A DNA stretch of 64,000 bases, taken from the NCBI RefSeq assembly GCF_048544455.1, contig NC_133530.1:16235748-16299747 (forward strand), in the 5' to 3' direction. Source of the stretch: Silene latifolia. Lineage: Eukaryota; Streptophyta; Magnoliopsida; Caryophyllales; Caryophyllaceae. The first letter of the stretch is position 1; the number at the start of each line of letters is the position of its first letter. The notes below the pieces were generated by a model. That model did no database searches. It saw only the letters and a program-made list of their open reading frames with translations, and was not told where the DNA came from. This document shows, one piece after another, positions 30,642-42,274 of the stretch. Made by a program: the position numbers and the translations under genes.

Positions 30642-32564
30642 CTATGTAAGACTCTGATCGAGAGATAGCATCCGTCGTGATCTATCTCGATAGATACGGA
30701 TGCCTAGAATTCTTTGTGCCTCTCCCAGATCTTTCATCTGGAAATGGTTTTTCAACCATACTTTCACCGAAGTTAAGAGAGGTATGTCATTCCCAATCAG
30801 GAGTATGTCGTCAACATACAATATTAGGAAGACAATCTTGCTCCCACTCGACTTGATATATAGACATGGTTCCTCGACAGATCGAGTAAATCCATTTTCT
30901 TTTATCACTTGGTCGAAGCGATGATTCCAACTCCTTGATGCTTGCTTAAGTCCATAAATGGAACGCTTAAGCTTGCACACTTTCTTAGGATGCACTGGAT
31001 CGATGAAACCTTCGGGTTGTACCATGTACAACTCTTCCTCCAAAAAGCCGTTTAAGAAGGCGGTTTTCACGTCCATTTGCCAAATTTCATAGTCATGATA
31101 AGCGGCAATCGCTAAGATAATCCGAATGGAACGCAGCATGACTACGGGTGCAAAAATCTCATCGTAGTGCAAACCTGGCACTTGGGTGAAACCTTTAGCA
31201 ACTAGTCGTGCTTTGCAGATATCTTGTTGACCTTCCACAGAATGCTTTATCTTGTAAAGCCATTTGCATTGAAGGGGACGAACCTTAGCAGGTAAGTCAA
31301 CAAGATCCCACACGTTGTTCTCATACATGGAGTCCATCTCGGATTGCATGGCCTCAAGCCATAGCTTTGAGTCAGAACTAGTCATGGCACCTTTATAGGT
31401 TGCGGGTTCACTACTCGTTAAGAGTAGAACGTCATCTATGTCATGTTCCTCGACCATACCAATGTATCTGTCCGGAGGAATAGAGACTCTTCCCGACCTC
31501 CTAGGTTCCTCAGGAATGTTAACCGCAGCCGGGATTGAAGGAATAGGTTCCTCCAATAGTTGCTCGGTATTTGGTTCTGGAATCTCCGACAGGTCGAAGG
31601 TTCTATCACTCTTTGCATTCTCGAGAAATTCCTTCTCTAAGAATGTCGCACTAGCCGCAACAAAAACACGTTGTTCGGTTGGCGAATAAAAGTAATGACC
31701 AAGGGTTCCTTTAGGATAACCTATAAAGAATGTCTTGACCGATCGCGGGCCGAGCTTATCCTCGTGTCTCCACTTGACATAAGCCTCGCAGCCCCAAACC
31801 CGTATAAAGGACAAGTTGGGGACCGTTCCCTTCCATAGTTCATATGGAGTCTTGTCAACAGCTTTAGACGGACTTCGGTTAAGTATTAGAGCGGCTGACA
31901 AAAGAGCATAACCCCATAATGAATCAGGTAAAACCGTGTGACTCATCATGGATCGAACCATATCAAGTAAGGTTCGATTTCTCCGTTCGGACACTCCATT
32001 CAATTGAGGTGTTCCAGGTGGAGTTAACTGTAAGACAATCCCACAGTCTTTGAGGTGTTGATCAAACTCGTGAGAAAGATACTCGCCACCACGATCTGAA
32101 CGCAGTGTTTTAATCTTTCTACCCAATAGGTTCTGTACCCTATTCTGGTATTCCTTGAATTTCTCAAAGGATTCACTTTTGTGCTTCATTAAGTAGACAT
32201 AGCCATATCTACTTAAATCGTCCGTAAAAGTGATGAAATACCTATAGCCTTCTCGTGCGGTGATTGACATAGGTCCACATACATCCGTGTGTATGAGTCC
32301 TAATAGGTCAGCAGCGCGCATTCCAACACCTTTGAAGGAAATCCGAGTCATCTTACCGATGAGACATGATTCACACGTGCCAAATGATTGAAAATCAAAG
32401 GCCGAGATAGCTCCATGTTTGATGAGCTGTTTTACGCGTTTCTCATTAATGTGTCCCATACGGCAGTGCCATAGATATGTTTGATCTTTGTCACCGACCT
32501 TTAACTTTTTATTCATTACGTGTAATATTTCCGTGGTCTGATCTAAAACATAAATTCCGTTCAT
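30642..32564 (-). pseudogene. Copia pol: GAG-pre-integrase, integrase and reverse transcriptase
   Basis: 640 open codons on minus. Order: GAG-pre-integrase finger (LWHCRMGHINEKRVKQLIKH, then CESCLIGKM); integrase core with HTDVCGPMSITAREGYRYFI, LRSDRGGEYLSHEF and LTPPGTPQLNGVSERRNRTL (D,D,E pattern); linker; RT (RVT_2) with WQMDVKTAFLNGFLEEELYM, KRSIYGLKQASRSWN and LILYVDDILLIGN (YVDD). The frame stops at 30642 because of what looks like a 2-nt insertion. The 5' side (protease and gag) is in other frames. The overall order is INT before RT, which defines Ty1/Copia; TNT1-94-like. Confidence 0.9.
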
Positions 32565-32914
32565 GGAGATCGCCTTGTCAGTAAATCATATCGTGTAATG
32601 AGAAAATGCAAGTATTATTTTCTATTACAAATGAAAAACCAAGTTTATCAAGTGCGTAAACCGAAATAATGTTTTTCGAAAGACTAGGTACATAATAGCA
32701 TGATCATATAATGACAACTCAAACCATTTGGGAAGCTGGATCACATATGTCCCCTTTGAGATGGCAAGCTACTCGTGCTCCATTCCCAACACGCAGTCCA
32801 CCTCACCCTTTACGAGGGGTTCGATGTTTCGGAGCCCCTGCACATGATTACACAGATGAGAACCACAACCAGTATCAAGTACCCAAGTTCCGTAACTTGC
32901 GTGGTTAATCTCAA

Positions 32915-33836
32915 TCATATGAATAAAAGTAGAAGAGGAAGAAGACATACCAACGGGTTTAACACGACCGCCTTTAAGTCCTCATGGTATAAGGGACATG
33001 TACGCCTCCAATGCCCGGTCTTGTGGCAATGGTGACACTCCATGTTACCATCCTTGCTCTTTGTCGCGCCTGATGAGTTGCTCGACTCACCAGGACCACT
33101 CTTACCTGAACCCGACTTCTTGAACTTCGCCTTACCTCTCGCTAGGTTTGCTCGAGCTTTGCCCTTACCTTTCCCTTTGTTTGACACAACGAGAACATCC
33201 TGTTTCAAGCTCCCACTGAACTTCATGTCCTTTCTCTGCATACGAGAAGGGAGTGCGTTCATGGGGAGTCTTCTTCAAATCATTCATATAGTAATTCGCT
33301 CGAAATTGCGAAAAACCATCGTGGAGTGAATGAAGCATGCGGTCGATAACAATGTTCTCGCTGATGTTACAATCAAAGGTCTCATTTTCTCGACATTCTC
33401 AATCATCGAGAATGTGTGGGCTAACCGGTTGGCCCTTCGAGAGTCTCGCATCAAAGAAGCGAGTGGTATGCTCATAGGTCACGATTCTCGGTGCTTTCGA
33501 GAATTCCTTAGTGAGCGTGGTGAAAATCTTGTTTGCACCATGGGCTATGAAGCGTTTCTGCAAATTGGATTCCATTGCAAAAATGAGTACGTTTTTAATC
33601 GCACCCGCTTCCATACAGAAATCATTAAACTTGGTGATTTCAGCAGCTCTAGCCGTGGGACCTGGGTTTCGGGAGGGGGCTCTAATAGATATTTGAGCTT
33701 CCGTCGCCAGCGGCGGCATTCCGTAATGCCGCCTCCCGGTCCGCGAAGTTTGATCCATCATTCTTGATCGAGTAGACCGATTCATCCGATTCATGAAGAT
33801 CCGGCCGGACTCACGGTCCAATGTGGCACTTGGCAT
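32915..33836 (-). pseudogene. Copia gag, frame-broken
   Basis: Minus frames 33836-33399 (FNDFCMEAGAIKNVLIFAME, a UBN2-type segment), 33475-33284 and 33262-32915, the last with a Lys/Gly-rich linker and a CCHC knuckle (CHHCHKTGHWRRTC). Overlapping frames indicate at least two shifts. The protease lies in decayed sequence at 32565-32914, where no clean frame was seen. Confidence 0.75.
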
Positions 33837-35787
33837 TGGGTTATCGTAGAACCAGCCATTTGTTGTTTAGCGAGTTTAAAAACGTGATCTACACCGAAAA
33901 AGAAAGAAAAACAAAACGAAATAAGCAACTCATCGAGGTGATTTAAGTCTATTTTAAAATTCATTTTAAACATGTAGACTCTCGCACTTGCATAATTGAT
34001 CTCCCTCAAGAATGATACAAGTGATCCCAAGACTCAATTTCTGTAAATTGATAAGCCAACTGTTTAGCTAATTCTTCCGGAAGAACTCTTGGTCGATAGA
34101 TTTCCGTAAATCCTATCTATAGTCCACCATAGTCACAGGATCGTACGAGTGACCATAGTGTTGAGATAAAATAGGTCAATCGGTTCCAACTTACCCGACG
34201 TAGAAGGGGTCATATTATGCCTACCGACGAAGAAGGGACTCATTGGAGTTTGACCTATAAAGACCGTTCTCAATTTTTGGTTTATACGAGGAAGATCCCA
34301 TCAACTAAATTATAATTCATATTAAGTGAACGAATAACTAGCGTCTGCGTGAATGAATTAATTTAGATGATGGCTTAAAACGTGTGACATGAGAATGTCA
34401 ATGAAAACTAACTCGTGACCTCTATATGTGTCAGTTTTCATGCAATATATTAGGTGGTTTGGTTTTTAGGCGGAATATGATGCATATTATCGTTGCATAA
34501 AAATAAATAAAAGAATGCAATACGTAAATAAAAATTTCCTAGCGTGGCCTATCCTAGTATAAGAACATAATACAACTTTGGAATCCACCGTTGGACCCGA
34601 AAAGCTTGTCTTGATGTTCCATCTTGATCCAAGTAGCGGGAGTGAGCATCCGGTCTCCATCTTTGGTCTTCTCAAAAATTACAATTTAAAATTACAAATA
34701 TAAACCTATTTACATTCTAATTAAAAACTGTAATTACAAGTGAAAAATCCAAAACGGAGATACAAGATCTCAAAATACAACCAAGACCGTGTTCCATCAT
34801 TACGGTAACACGTTCTACTAAGGCCACACTAAGTTACAACAGATTGTAAAAATAAATACGTAATAAAGGCATTCACGGCATTCATAATTAACGATAAATA
34901 AAAATGCATCAACTAAAACAAATTCATTCGTGACATAATTCCGTAATTATGTTAAATTTATCCAAACCACCTTTTAATGATTAAAATTCATGTGATAAAA
35001 CTGCTTCTATCAATTTAATTTTAATCTAATACAGTCCGTTACTTTAAATACGCGTTAAAATAACTTAATGGTACGTTTGTGAACTGTTTCACAATCATAG
35101 CGAGTGTACAATATCCGTAAAAAGTACATTTTAAGGCCAAAAGAAAATTTAAAGCAAAAAGAATAAATTTTCAAAGCTGCCAAAACAAAATCCCTCGATC
35201 CAGGGACATAAGTGCTCGATCGAGGAACAAAAAAAGCTCGATCGAATGAGGCTGCCATTCGATCGAGGGGTTTGCTAATCAGGAGGTGCTCGATCGACTA
35301 AACATGAGGTCGATCGAGGACCTATATCAACAAGACTGTTTCGATCGAGTACGAGGGGGTCTCGATCGAGTAGTCAGGATTTAAAAATTGGTCGATCGAG
35401 TACAGCAGGGACTCGATCGAGTCAAAACATGACAGAAAAACACTCGATCGATTGAAAAACTTGTTCGATCGATAACAAAAATTTCTGGAAAACTTAAAAC
35501 CCTCGTGAAACATTTTGTCGAGACAAAATCAAATGCAATTTCGATCAAAAACGCATCAAAACAAATTTGACAATTTACAAAACATGACATATTGTTATAA
35601 TCTCTGTATAAAACAACAATATGCATAAAAACAAAACGAAAACAAGATGACAAAACCGTGTAAAACATGTCACGGTTTCAACAAGAACAAAAACCGAATC
35701 AGCCGTGTATACATGGCACGGAATTCGAGACAAAACAATCGTTTCAAAATCAGTTTTTATGAAAAACACATAGAAAAATTTACGTGG
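33837..35787 (-). other. Copia 5' leader (about 1.95 kb)
   Basis: A long untranslated leader between primer site and gag on the minus strand. Contains no supportable gene. It includes the palindrome array at 35195-35475. Confidence 0.7.
35195..35475. repeat. Palindrome array TCGATCGA in the Copia leader
   Basis: About thirteen copies of the TCGATCGA core, many as CTCGATCGAG, irregularly spaced at about 18-30 bp. Same core as in the Gypsy LTR and leader but in an unrelated element. Confidence 0.85.
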
Positions 35788-35803
35788 CCTCGCTCTGATA
35801 CCA
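35788..35803 (-). other. Copia primer binding site
   Basis: Minus-strand TGGTATCAGAGCGAGG, complementary to initiator Met-tRNA, 2 nt inside the 5' LTR. Confidence 0.88.
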
Positions 35804-35805
35804 CT

Positions 35806-36801
35806 TGTGGGTAAATATCCGTATAATACCCTTTAAATTTAGGACTATAACGTAAAATTAACATGCGAGTATCGTCATAAAACATAAATACAATATAGAA
35901 ACGATAAGGAATATGAATCAACCTCGGGTCCTTATAGTGCGGCGTAAAGAACAGAAATCAACAGAGATTCCCTCCTAATTGTTGCACCCAAGACCTTGTC
36001 CGAGATATGCCCTTGTGCTAGACCGTGTTCTCCGATTGCCTTGCAATATTGGGAGAACTTGTTGTGAGTTTTTCTCGAGATGTGAGATCTCGGTTTCAGA
36101 GAAAAATTCAACTCCAAAACCCTAATTCACTTTTACTAATGATGATTAGGTTAACATTAAGGAGGAGGCTCTCCTTTTTGTTCTCCTAGTTCGGCCAAGC
36201 CGAGTCCATGGGGAGGAAATGGGCTTTTCCATTTCCTCTTCATTTTAACTCGTAGTCCGTACCCAAATGACTAAATGCATATGACGCGGTTTTTATAAAT
36301 CGTCATCGGTTATCGGCTATTAAAACGTCAACTAATAACACGGGTTAGTTGAAGTATTAATACATGTCCGACAAAGACGATATTGTATAATTAAATTCAA
36401 TATACATTAATTAAATATAAATCGCTTATATTTAATTTTACGAATTAACTGGTTAATTCGCCTTAGCCCATGATATTTAATCCGTATTAAATATAATATC
36501 TCAACATCACATTTTTGACTAATTACTAGTCAAATGACTCGGACTAACTGGTTAGTCAATTTTGGCATCTACATGACAGTATTTTCATACCGTCACATCT
36601 CTCGAACGTATCCTATAGGTGTGACTTTTAGGGACCAATTGATCACCGCCATCTGTATGACAATAACGTCAAACTTATCTAGCAAGCCAACCGTTATTGA
36701 TAAACGTGGATCAACTGATAATAATACCAAAAGTATGCCCTTTGATCCTTTTAGAGGTTTATAAGTCCTTGCACTAACTGTTAAGGACACCAACCCCAAC
36801 A
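35806..36801 (-). repeat. Copia 5' LTR (996 bp)
   Basis: Same ends and length as the left copy. A 2-nt spacer separates it from the initiator-Met primer site at 35788-35803. Confidence 0.92.
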
Positions 36802-37702
36802 GAAGAGGCGTTGACCGTGGTGGCATGGAGTTGAGGGTTGGAGCATTGGAAGTGGGTGGCATTGACAATAGGGATAAGATGGGGAACGAACGCAAAAGAG
36901 TATGGAGGCAAAGAAAGGGTAATGAGAATTATTAACGTATTCAAACAAGTATAAAGAAATGATCATTAACTAGTTTTGTGACCCGTGAAAATCACGGGTT
37001 TGACTTTTTTTGTTGTTTTGTTTTCATTGTATAGTTCCTGAAAGTGTGTGTCAGTTTTTTTTTCTGTACTTTCTTTTTGACTTGGAGATATATTATAGTT
37101 AGGGTATTTTGATGTTTTGTGATATTAGTAAAAACTATGTAATGATGAATGACACCAAAACCCTTGAATCTATATGATGGTTTGATTTGTCTTAATGACA
37201 ACCCCTAAGTTAGTATTACATTTTAATATTCGATGATTGTAACCATTAAATCAAACTTACTTAAGGAAAACAAAAATACTTGGTATATTGTAGATACCTC
37301 GTTTCTGCATCTCTCGCAAACCACCCGGTGATGATTGGGCCGCATGTTTGGTACGCGGAACGATTTGTGACAGTTCGTAAGTTTATCATCAAGTGATTGC
37401 TCAAACACTGGTGTCTACCTCTTAGTTGTCATCTACGTGCCGATACGGTCGTTTTGACAGTAATTAGAGTACATTTGGAGTCCGGGCCTAAAACCGTCTT
37501 CATTTTCTGATAACCGTTAAATCCCGAGTCGGAATGTTCTGGAATGTTCCGGATATTTCTATTCCATATTTTTTATAATATTTCACAATCTTTAATCTTT
37601 GGTAAACAATTTCCCGTAATATTCATACAAAATATTAAGGAAAACCAAATTATTCCGTTATTCCATAAATTAAACACGGAAATCTTTCTTCCGCAGGAGG
37701 AA

Positions 37703-37775
37703 ACCACCTGGGAACAGACGCAGCAGGTGCTGCGCCTCTTCCAAGAGACGCAGTGACTGTTGCGCCTCTTCCCAA
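37703..37775 (+). repeat. Two-hairpin module A1 (5' LTR)
   Basis: Reads CACCTGGGAACAGACGCAGC, AGGTGCTGCGCCTCTTCC, then AAGAGACGCAG, a variable spacer, and TTGCGCCTCTTCCCA. GCAGCA/TGCTGC arms and the CACCTGGGAA/TTCCCAGGT ends make it a nested inverted repeat. Partner in the 3' LTR at 54801-54875. Confidence 0.75.
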
Positions 37776-37868
37776 GTCCTTTTCTGCGTATTTTTCGTAT
37801 CTTTTTCATATCTTTTCGAGATTCACTTCCAAAGTCTCTCCGAAAACCCTATTCCTTCACGTGATTAG

Positions 37869-37877
37869 TATAAATAG
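37869..37877 (+). promoter_or_regulatory. Tat LTR TATA box
   Basis: TTAGTATAAATAGGAGCC, about 95 bp downstream of the first hairpin module and 580 bp from the LTR start. The same motif is at 54967 in the other LTR. It probably sets the start of the genomic RNA. Confidence 0.6.
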
Positions 37878-38317
37878 GAGCCTTCGCTCCTCATATTTCT
37901 CACGCGAGTGTCCGCCCTTCTCTTCTCCCTTTGCATTCTAGACCTTCGTTCTTACTTTTTGGCGTCTACGTGCTTGAACATTCGACCACGTAAGCTCGGA
38001 TCCTTCTGAGTACCAGCCTCGTTTGCATGACCGACCAATTTGATCAACTCCACAATTAATCAACTTAATTAATCTAATCGTTTTCCTCTTACGAGGGCAC
38101 TTTCGTTACATTCGAGTCGAGCATCACTAATCGATAACTTAGTTCATCTCGTTTCGTCAAACATGTAAGTCTGAGGGTGTAAATCCTTCTTTATTTATTG
38201 TTCTTTACTTTTTGTACCACTAATGTAAGGTTTATGTCGAAAACACCTCTTAAAACCGATTTATGAAACCATGCTTTAAAACCCTTTTTACGGATTTCCA
38301 GAAGATGATCGTCGAGA

Positions 38318-38347
38318 AAGGACGCAGCACCTGCTGCGCCTCTTCGT
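38318..38347 (+). repeat. Two-hairpin module B1, reduced to one hairpin
   Basis: One unit (GACGCAGCACCTGCTGCGCC, TCTTC). The 3' LTR copy (55416-55477) has two units with different spacers at the same place. Confidence 0.7.
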
Positions 38348-38871
38348 GAGGCTGCCGCAGTTCCTGCTTCCTTTCTTCTTCCTTCGTCCTCTGTAATTCG
38401 TTTTCTTTGTTTTGTTTTTCGTCTTGTTCTTTAATTCTTTGACGCAATAGCATAATAATTTCGCATGTATATAATTTTATAATTAAATTCGGCTTAAATC
38501 CCTTATAATCTCATATTTGCGGGTTTTCGTCATTAAAGTCAATCCGGGTTGTAGAAATTTGATTCTTTCATATTGGGTTTCTGGAATTTGATCCTTGACA
38601 TATTTCCATCTGTCTATTGTCATATTCGTCACTAATTTGTCATTAATTCGTCATATCTAACCTATTTAGTTCACCCATGTCATTAATCAATCGTTCATTC
38701 ATGTAAATAATTTATCTTAAATCCGTCTCATCCATGTTTATTGCTTTTATGACCATCATTCACATGTAAATAATCTGTTAATCACTTCCATCCGAGTAAA
38801 TATATCATAATCAATCATTAAATTCACCAATTAATATTAACGATTTGCGATTCGCTACAGTCGAACTCACC

Positions 38872-38930
38872 CTTGGAAAGCACGCAAGAATCGTTGCGCT
38901 TCTTCCAAAGGGCTTCTTCTTCTGTTCAGT
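38872..38930 (+). repeat. Two-hairpin module C1, diverged
   Basis: A decayed version (CACGCAAGAATCGTTGCGCT, then TCTTCCAAAGGGC). It differs at many positions from C2 (56003-56075), while flanking LTR sequence is nearly identical. Confidence 0.65.
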
Positions 38931-39645
38931 GTTGATTTCTGCCTCTGAACTTCCGTTCTGCCTTGACCTAGTTTAATTAGCTTACGTATAATTGACTATT
39001 ATCCGTATTATCGCCTACCGATCTGTTCGTTAATTCATTCATTTATTCTTTTTCTCAAATTATCCGTTTTAGAGGTATTTTCGACATAAATCAATGAATC
39101 CAATGTAATTATTGTAATTATCATTATTGTAATTTTTCTTTATTATATTTATCATATTTCTTGTATCATTTGTATGCTTTCACATGTAATCAACCTTAAA
39201 TCTCTACTTTGACATTAATTGTATGCTAAATTACGTGATAACCGACTTAGTCTAATTCTCACATGTTAGGATTAAAACTTGGATGTTGCATTGCGTGCAT
39301 ATAATCGACGATATATCAAGTATATATGATGTCCCTAATCATTAGTAGAGGCCGCTATCGAGGCGGGCGAGATTAGGTGTTCGATCAAAAGAGCTTCCTA
39401 ATACGTACCATCACCCCTTACTCCAGATCTCTGTGAACATCCGTGTTCATTGGCATCCACGAGAGTCATTATAGACATAGAATGCTAAGGGTAACGATTG
39501 CTTAGTGTTCATGTCACTACTTTGTGTCTTGACATGGCACGAGGTATTCGAACGGTTTCCAATTTTCCACAATAAATTGGTGGCGACTCCACAAATGCAA
39601 ACGCTTGTTCTTCCCAAGCGCCCCCGTGGGCCCATGTCCACAGTT

Positions 39646-39663
39646 TGGCGACTCCGCTGGGGA
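39646..39663 (+). other. Tat primer binding site
   Basis: TGGCGACTCCGCTGGGGA, 3 nt after the LTR end. This form is usual in Tat/Athila-type elements and differs from the initiator-Met site used by the Gypsy and Copia elements nearby. I do not name the primer tRNA. Confidence 0.75.
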
Positions 39664-40436
39664 TAATACACTTACGTGTAGCCAAAAGGGTGAAACTTGA
39701 ACAAGGTTAGGGAATAGTTAGTAGAAGACAATTGTCGGTTTTCATAACTCGGTCTTCCTAGACCGTTTTATTCGGCCTTCCTAGGCCCAACCCAACCCAT
39801 TCGACCAATCATCCCGTCTAAACGGTCCTAATTTTTTTTTTTGGGCCTAAGGATGGATAGCGATTGACGTCATCCATACCATGATGCTTACTCTTGTTTG
39901 TATCAAGGACCTTCACTACTTGAGGAAATGGACTAGGAATCGACCTTACTCTTGTTTGGTACGAGCCTCTCCACAGACTTCGGGTTTGATTGTTCGGTAT
40001 GGCAACCCACCCTATTAAACCAAAACCTTTTTAAATGCACTCAACATCCCGTTATAATACTTGTATAAATGTTTGTACCTTACGTGATCACCATTTCTAA
40101 ACGAAACCATGACGATTTTTGAAAAATCAAAATCTTTTTTTAAATGAAAATTTCGAAGAGGCCATTGATTAGCGCAAAACCAAGTCAAAACTCCGTCCAT
40201 TTGTCGAGTCAAATTTCGGGCCCAAGCCCATTTCAAAACCTCACTTCGAGTCCGCTCCTACAACTACACTATAGTTGACTAGGATACACATTTTCAACCT
40301 TTGTCTTTCTTCAAAGCTCACTCAACACAAGTGGCACACACCCACTTCACGAGTCAAGACATTTCTCTCTTAGTAAGTGTGTTAGAATGGTCGATCGTGT
40401 TTTGATTCGTGGTCGATCTCTTATCCAGTTTCCAAG
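39664..40436 (+). other. Tat 5' leader
   Basis: Between primer site and gag. No coding frame is supported. Contains the repeated phrases ggtcttcctagaccg/ggccttcctaggccc and cgaccttactcttgtttgg. Confidence 0.5.
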
Positions 40437-42226
40437 ATGCCTGAAACAAGTGACGTGAAATTCAATCAACTTCAAGATGGTAATGATCGAATCCTGGCCG
40501 CGTTAGCTCAAATCCAAATTACTCAAGACCAAGTGCATGATCGCCTTGACACCATAGAGGGCCGAATGTATACCGTAGAAACGAGGTTGCCCCCTCGGGA
40601 AAGTGAAGTCGTTGATGACTTCGTGAATGACTTCAGGGATGAAAACCCTCCCATGGGAATGACTGCAGCTGAGAAAAGACTCCAATACTTAGAGGAGCAA
40701 TTGATGTACCTTAAAGGGGATGACATTTATAGGGAGAATAATCGCAAGTATGAGGCCGTAAATTCCAAATTGCCAACCAACTTCAACATGACGGATATCC
40801 CTAAATTCAAGGGGCACGAAAACCCTTTGAACCACATCCGTGCCTTTAAGGATTACATGTCTATCAAAGCATCAAACCCGAAATGTTCTTAAGGATCTTT
40901 CCTTCATCTCTTGACACCATCCCAAAGCAATAGTTCTACTCTTTAGAACACAAGAAGATCGCTACTTGGGAAGATGCCGCGATCGAGTTTGCTAAGCAAT
41001 ATGCGGATAATGCTGAGATCCAAGTTAACATGCACACTCTAGAGATTCTTACCCAAAATGACAAAGAAGGTTTCACCGACTTCCTAAGTAGGTGGAGGAA
41101 GACTAGTACCCAACTAGTTGAACGCCCGGATGAGGCTACCCTTGTGGAGAAGTTCGTGGACAACCTAAAGCCCATCTATGCCAACCATTTGAGGTACCAA
41201 AACATCAAAACTTTCAAGGACTTAACCGTACTAGGAACAAGAATTGAAGATGACATCCGTAAAGGACTCTTGTCCAAAACGGTAGGTCGAGGATATCAAG
41301 GCTCAACAAGTCGTTCATACGGCTCCACTAGCAAGACCGATGAAGTTAACCTTCTCGAGCCATCCAAGAAGAGTACCCCACCAAGGAAATTCACCAATCT
41401 TGGGGACACTTACTCCAATGCTCTAAAGAGGTTGATGAAGCAAGGCAAACTCCAACCCATAGGACCTACTCCCGAACCAGAAAAGAAATACAAATTCCGG
41501 GATGAGAACTCGTACTGTGAATACCATAGGGGTAAGGGGCATGACACAGAAAAATGCTACAAATTAAAAAATGTGCTTCAAGACACGATCGAGGATGGTC
41601 GACTACCAATACCGCCGGGAGGTAAACCCAACAACACTCAGAACCCTCTTGGGATTCTAGTGATCACAAGTGAAGAATCTACCTTAGATTCTTCACACCT
41701 CATTTCTCCAATTGAAGATGAAATCCACGCGATCGAGAATGAAGGGTTCTACTCTACCATTTCCCCTACCATTTCCAACTTCATCACATGGGCAAGGAGC
41801 GTGGATAGACAAGTTTGGGAATTGGAAAATGTGGTGACAACCTTACATAACCCCAAGGCGACACCTAAACAATATGCGCCACTAATCTTCTCTCAAAATG
41901 CTACTATGCAAGAAATAGTCGCCGTGGTTGATAAACTAGTCGACCAAGTCACACAATTAGAAGATGAGATCATGAGAATGAAGGAACTAGCTACAATCAA
42001 TGGAGTATGGGCCGATGACGATGAAGACGAGTATCTCATTGAACACTCCCTAGTCAAAGAAATAGTCCAAAATGGTGAAGACCAAGATATGGACCACCTA
42101 ACTCGTTCGGGGCGTCCATATCAAAGCGGTCCAACCAACGTTGTCACACCAAATGATAACGAAGATGACTCCACTGATCATTTGCTCAAGCAATTACAGA
42201 AGACAAAGGCTGATCTTTCGGTCTGA
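40437..42226 (+). pseudogene. Tat gag, broken
   Basis: Starts MPETSDVKFNQLQDGNDRIL with a heptad-rich coiled coil, then the capsid-type part (FNMTDIPKFKGHENPLNHIR). A frameshift near 40870-40890 and a stop at 40930 separate this from the second frame (41030-42226: MHTLEILTQNDKEGFTDFLS, WRKTSTQLVERPDEATLVEK). A zinc-finger-like stretch CEYHRGKGHDTEKCYKLK lies at about 41516-41569. The frame ends at a TGA at 42224-42226 where related gag-pol proteins have Trp, so gag and pol are separated by a likely nonsense mutation. Confidence 0.85.
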
Positions 42227-42274
42227 CAACTAGTAGCAAGCTCATTCCTACATCGCCAAGCTTTACTGCAAGCT

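Larger units (their letters stand above)
27975..36801 (-). mobile_element. Complete-ended Ty1/Copia retrotransposon, 8,827 bp
   Basis: Two 996-bp LTRs (27975-28970 and 35806-36801) of equal length and about 99% identity by eye flank the internal region. A perfect 5-bp target duplication GAAGA lies at 27970-27974 and 36802-36806. The primer site TGGTATCAGAGCGAGG (35803-35788, minus) is next to the right LTR, so the element reads on the minus strand. Gag and pol carry several frameshifts despite the young LTRs, so it probably moved using proteins from another copy or decayed quickly. Confidence 0.93.
37289..39642 (+). repeat. Tat 5' LTR (2,354 bp)
   Basis: Begins TGTAGATACC and ends GTCCACA. 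TATA box TATAAATAG at 37869-37877 in U3. Contains hairpin modules at 37703-37775, 38318-38347 and 38872-38930. The last two differ strongly from the 3' LTR while the rest is nearly identical. Confidence 0.92.
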
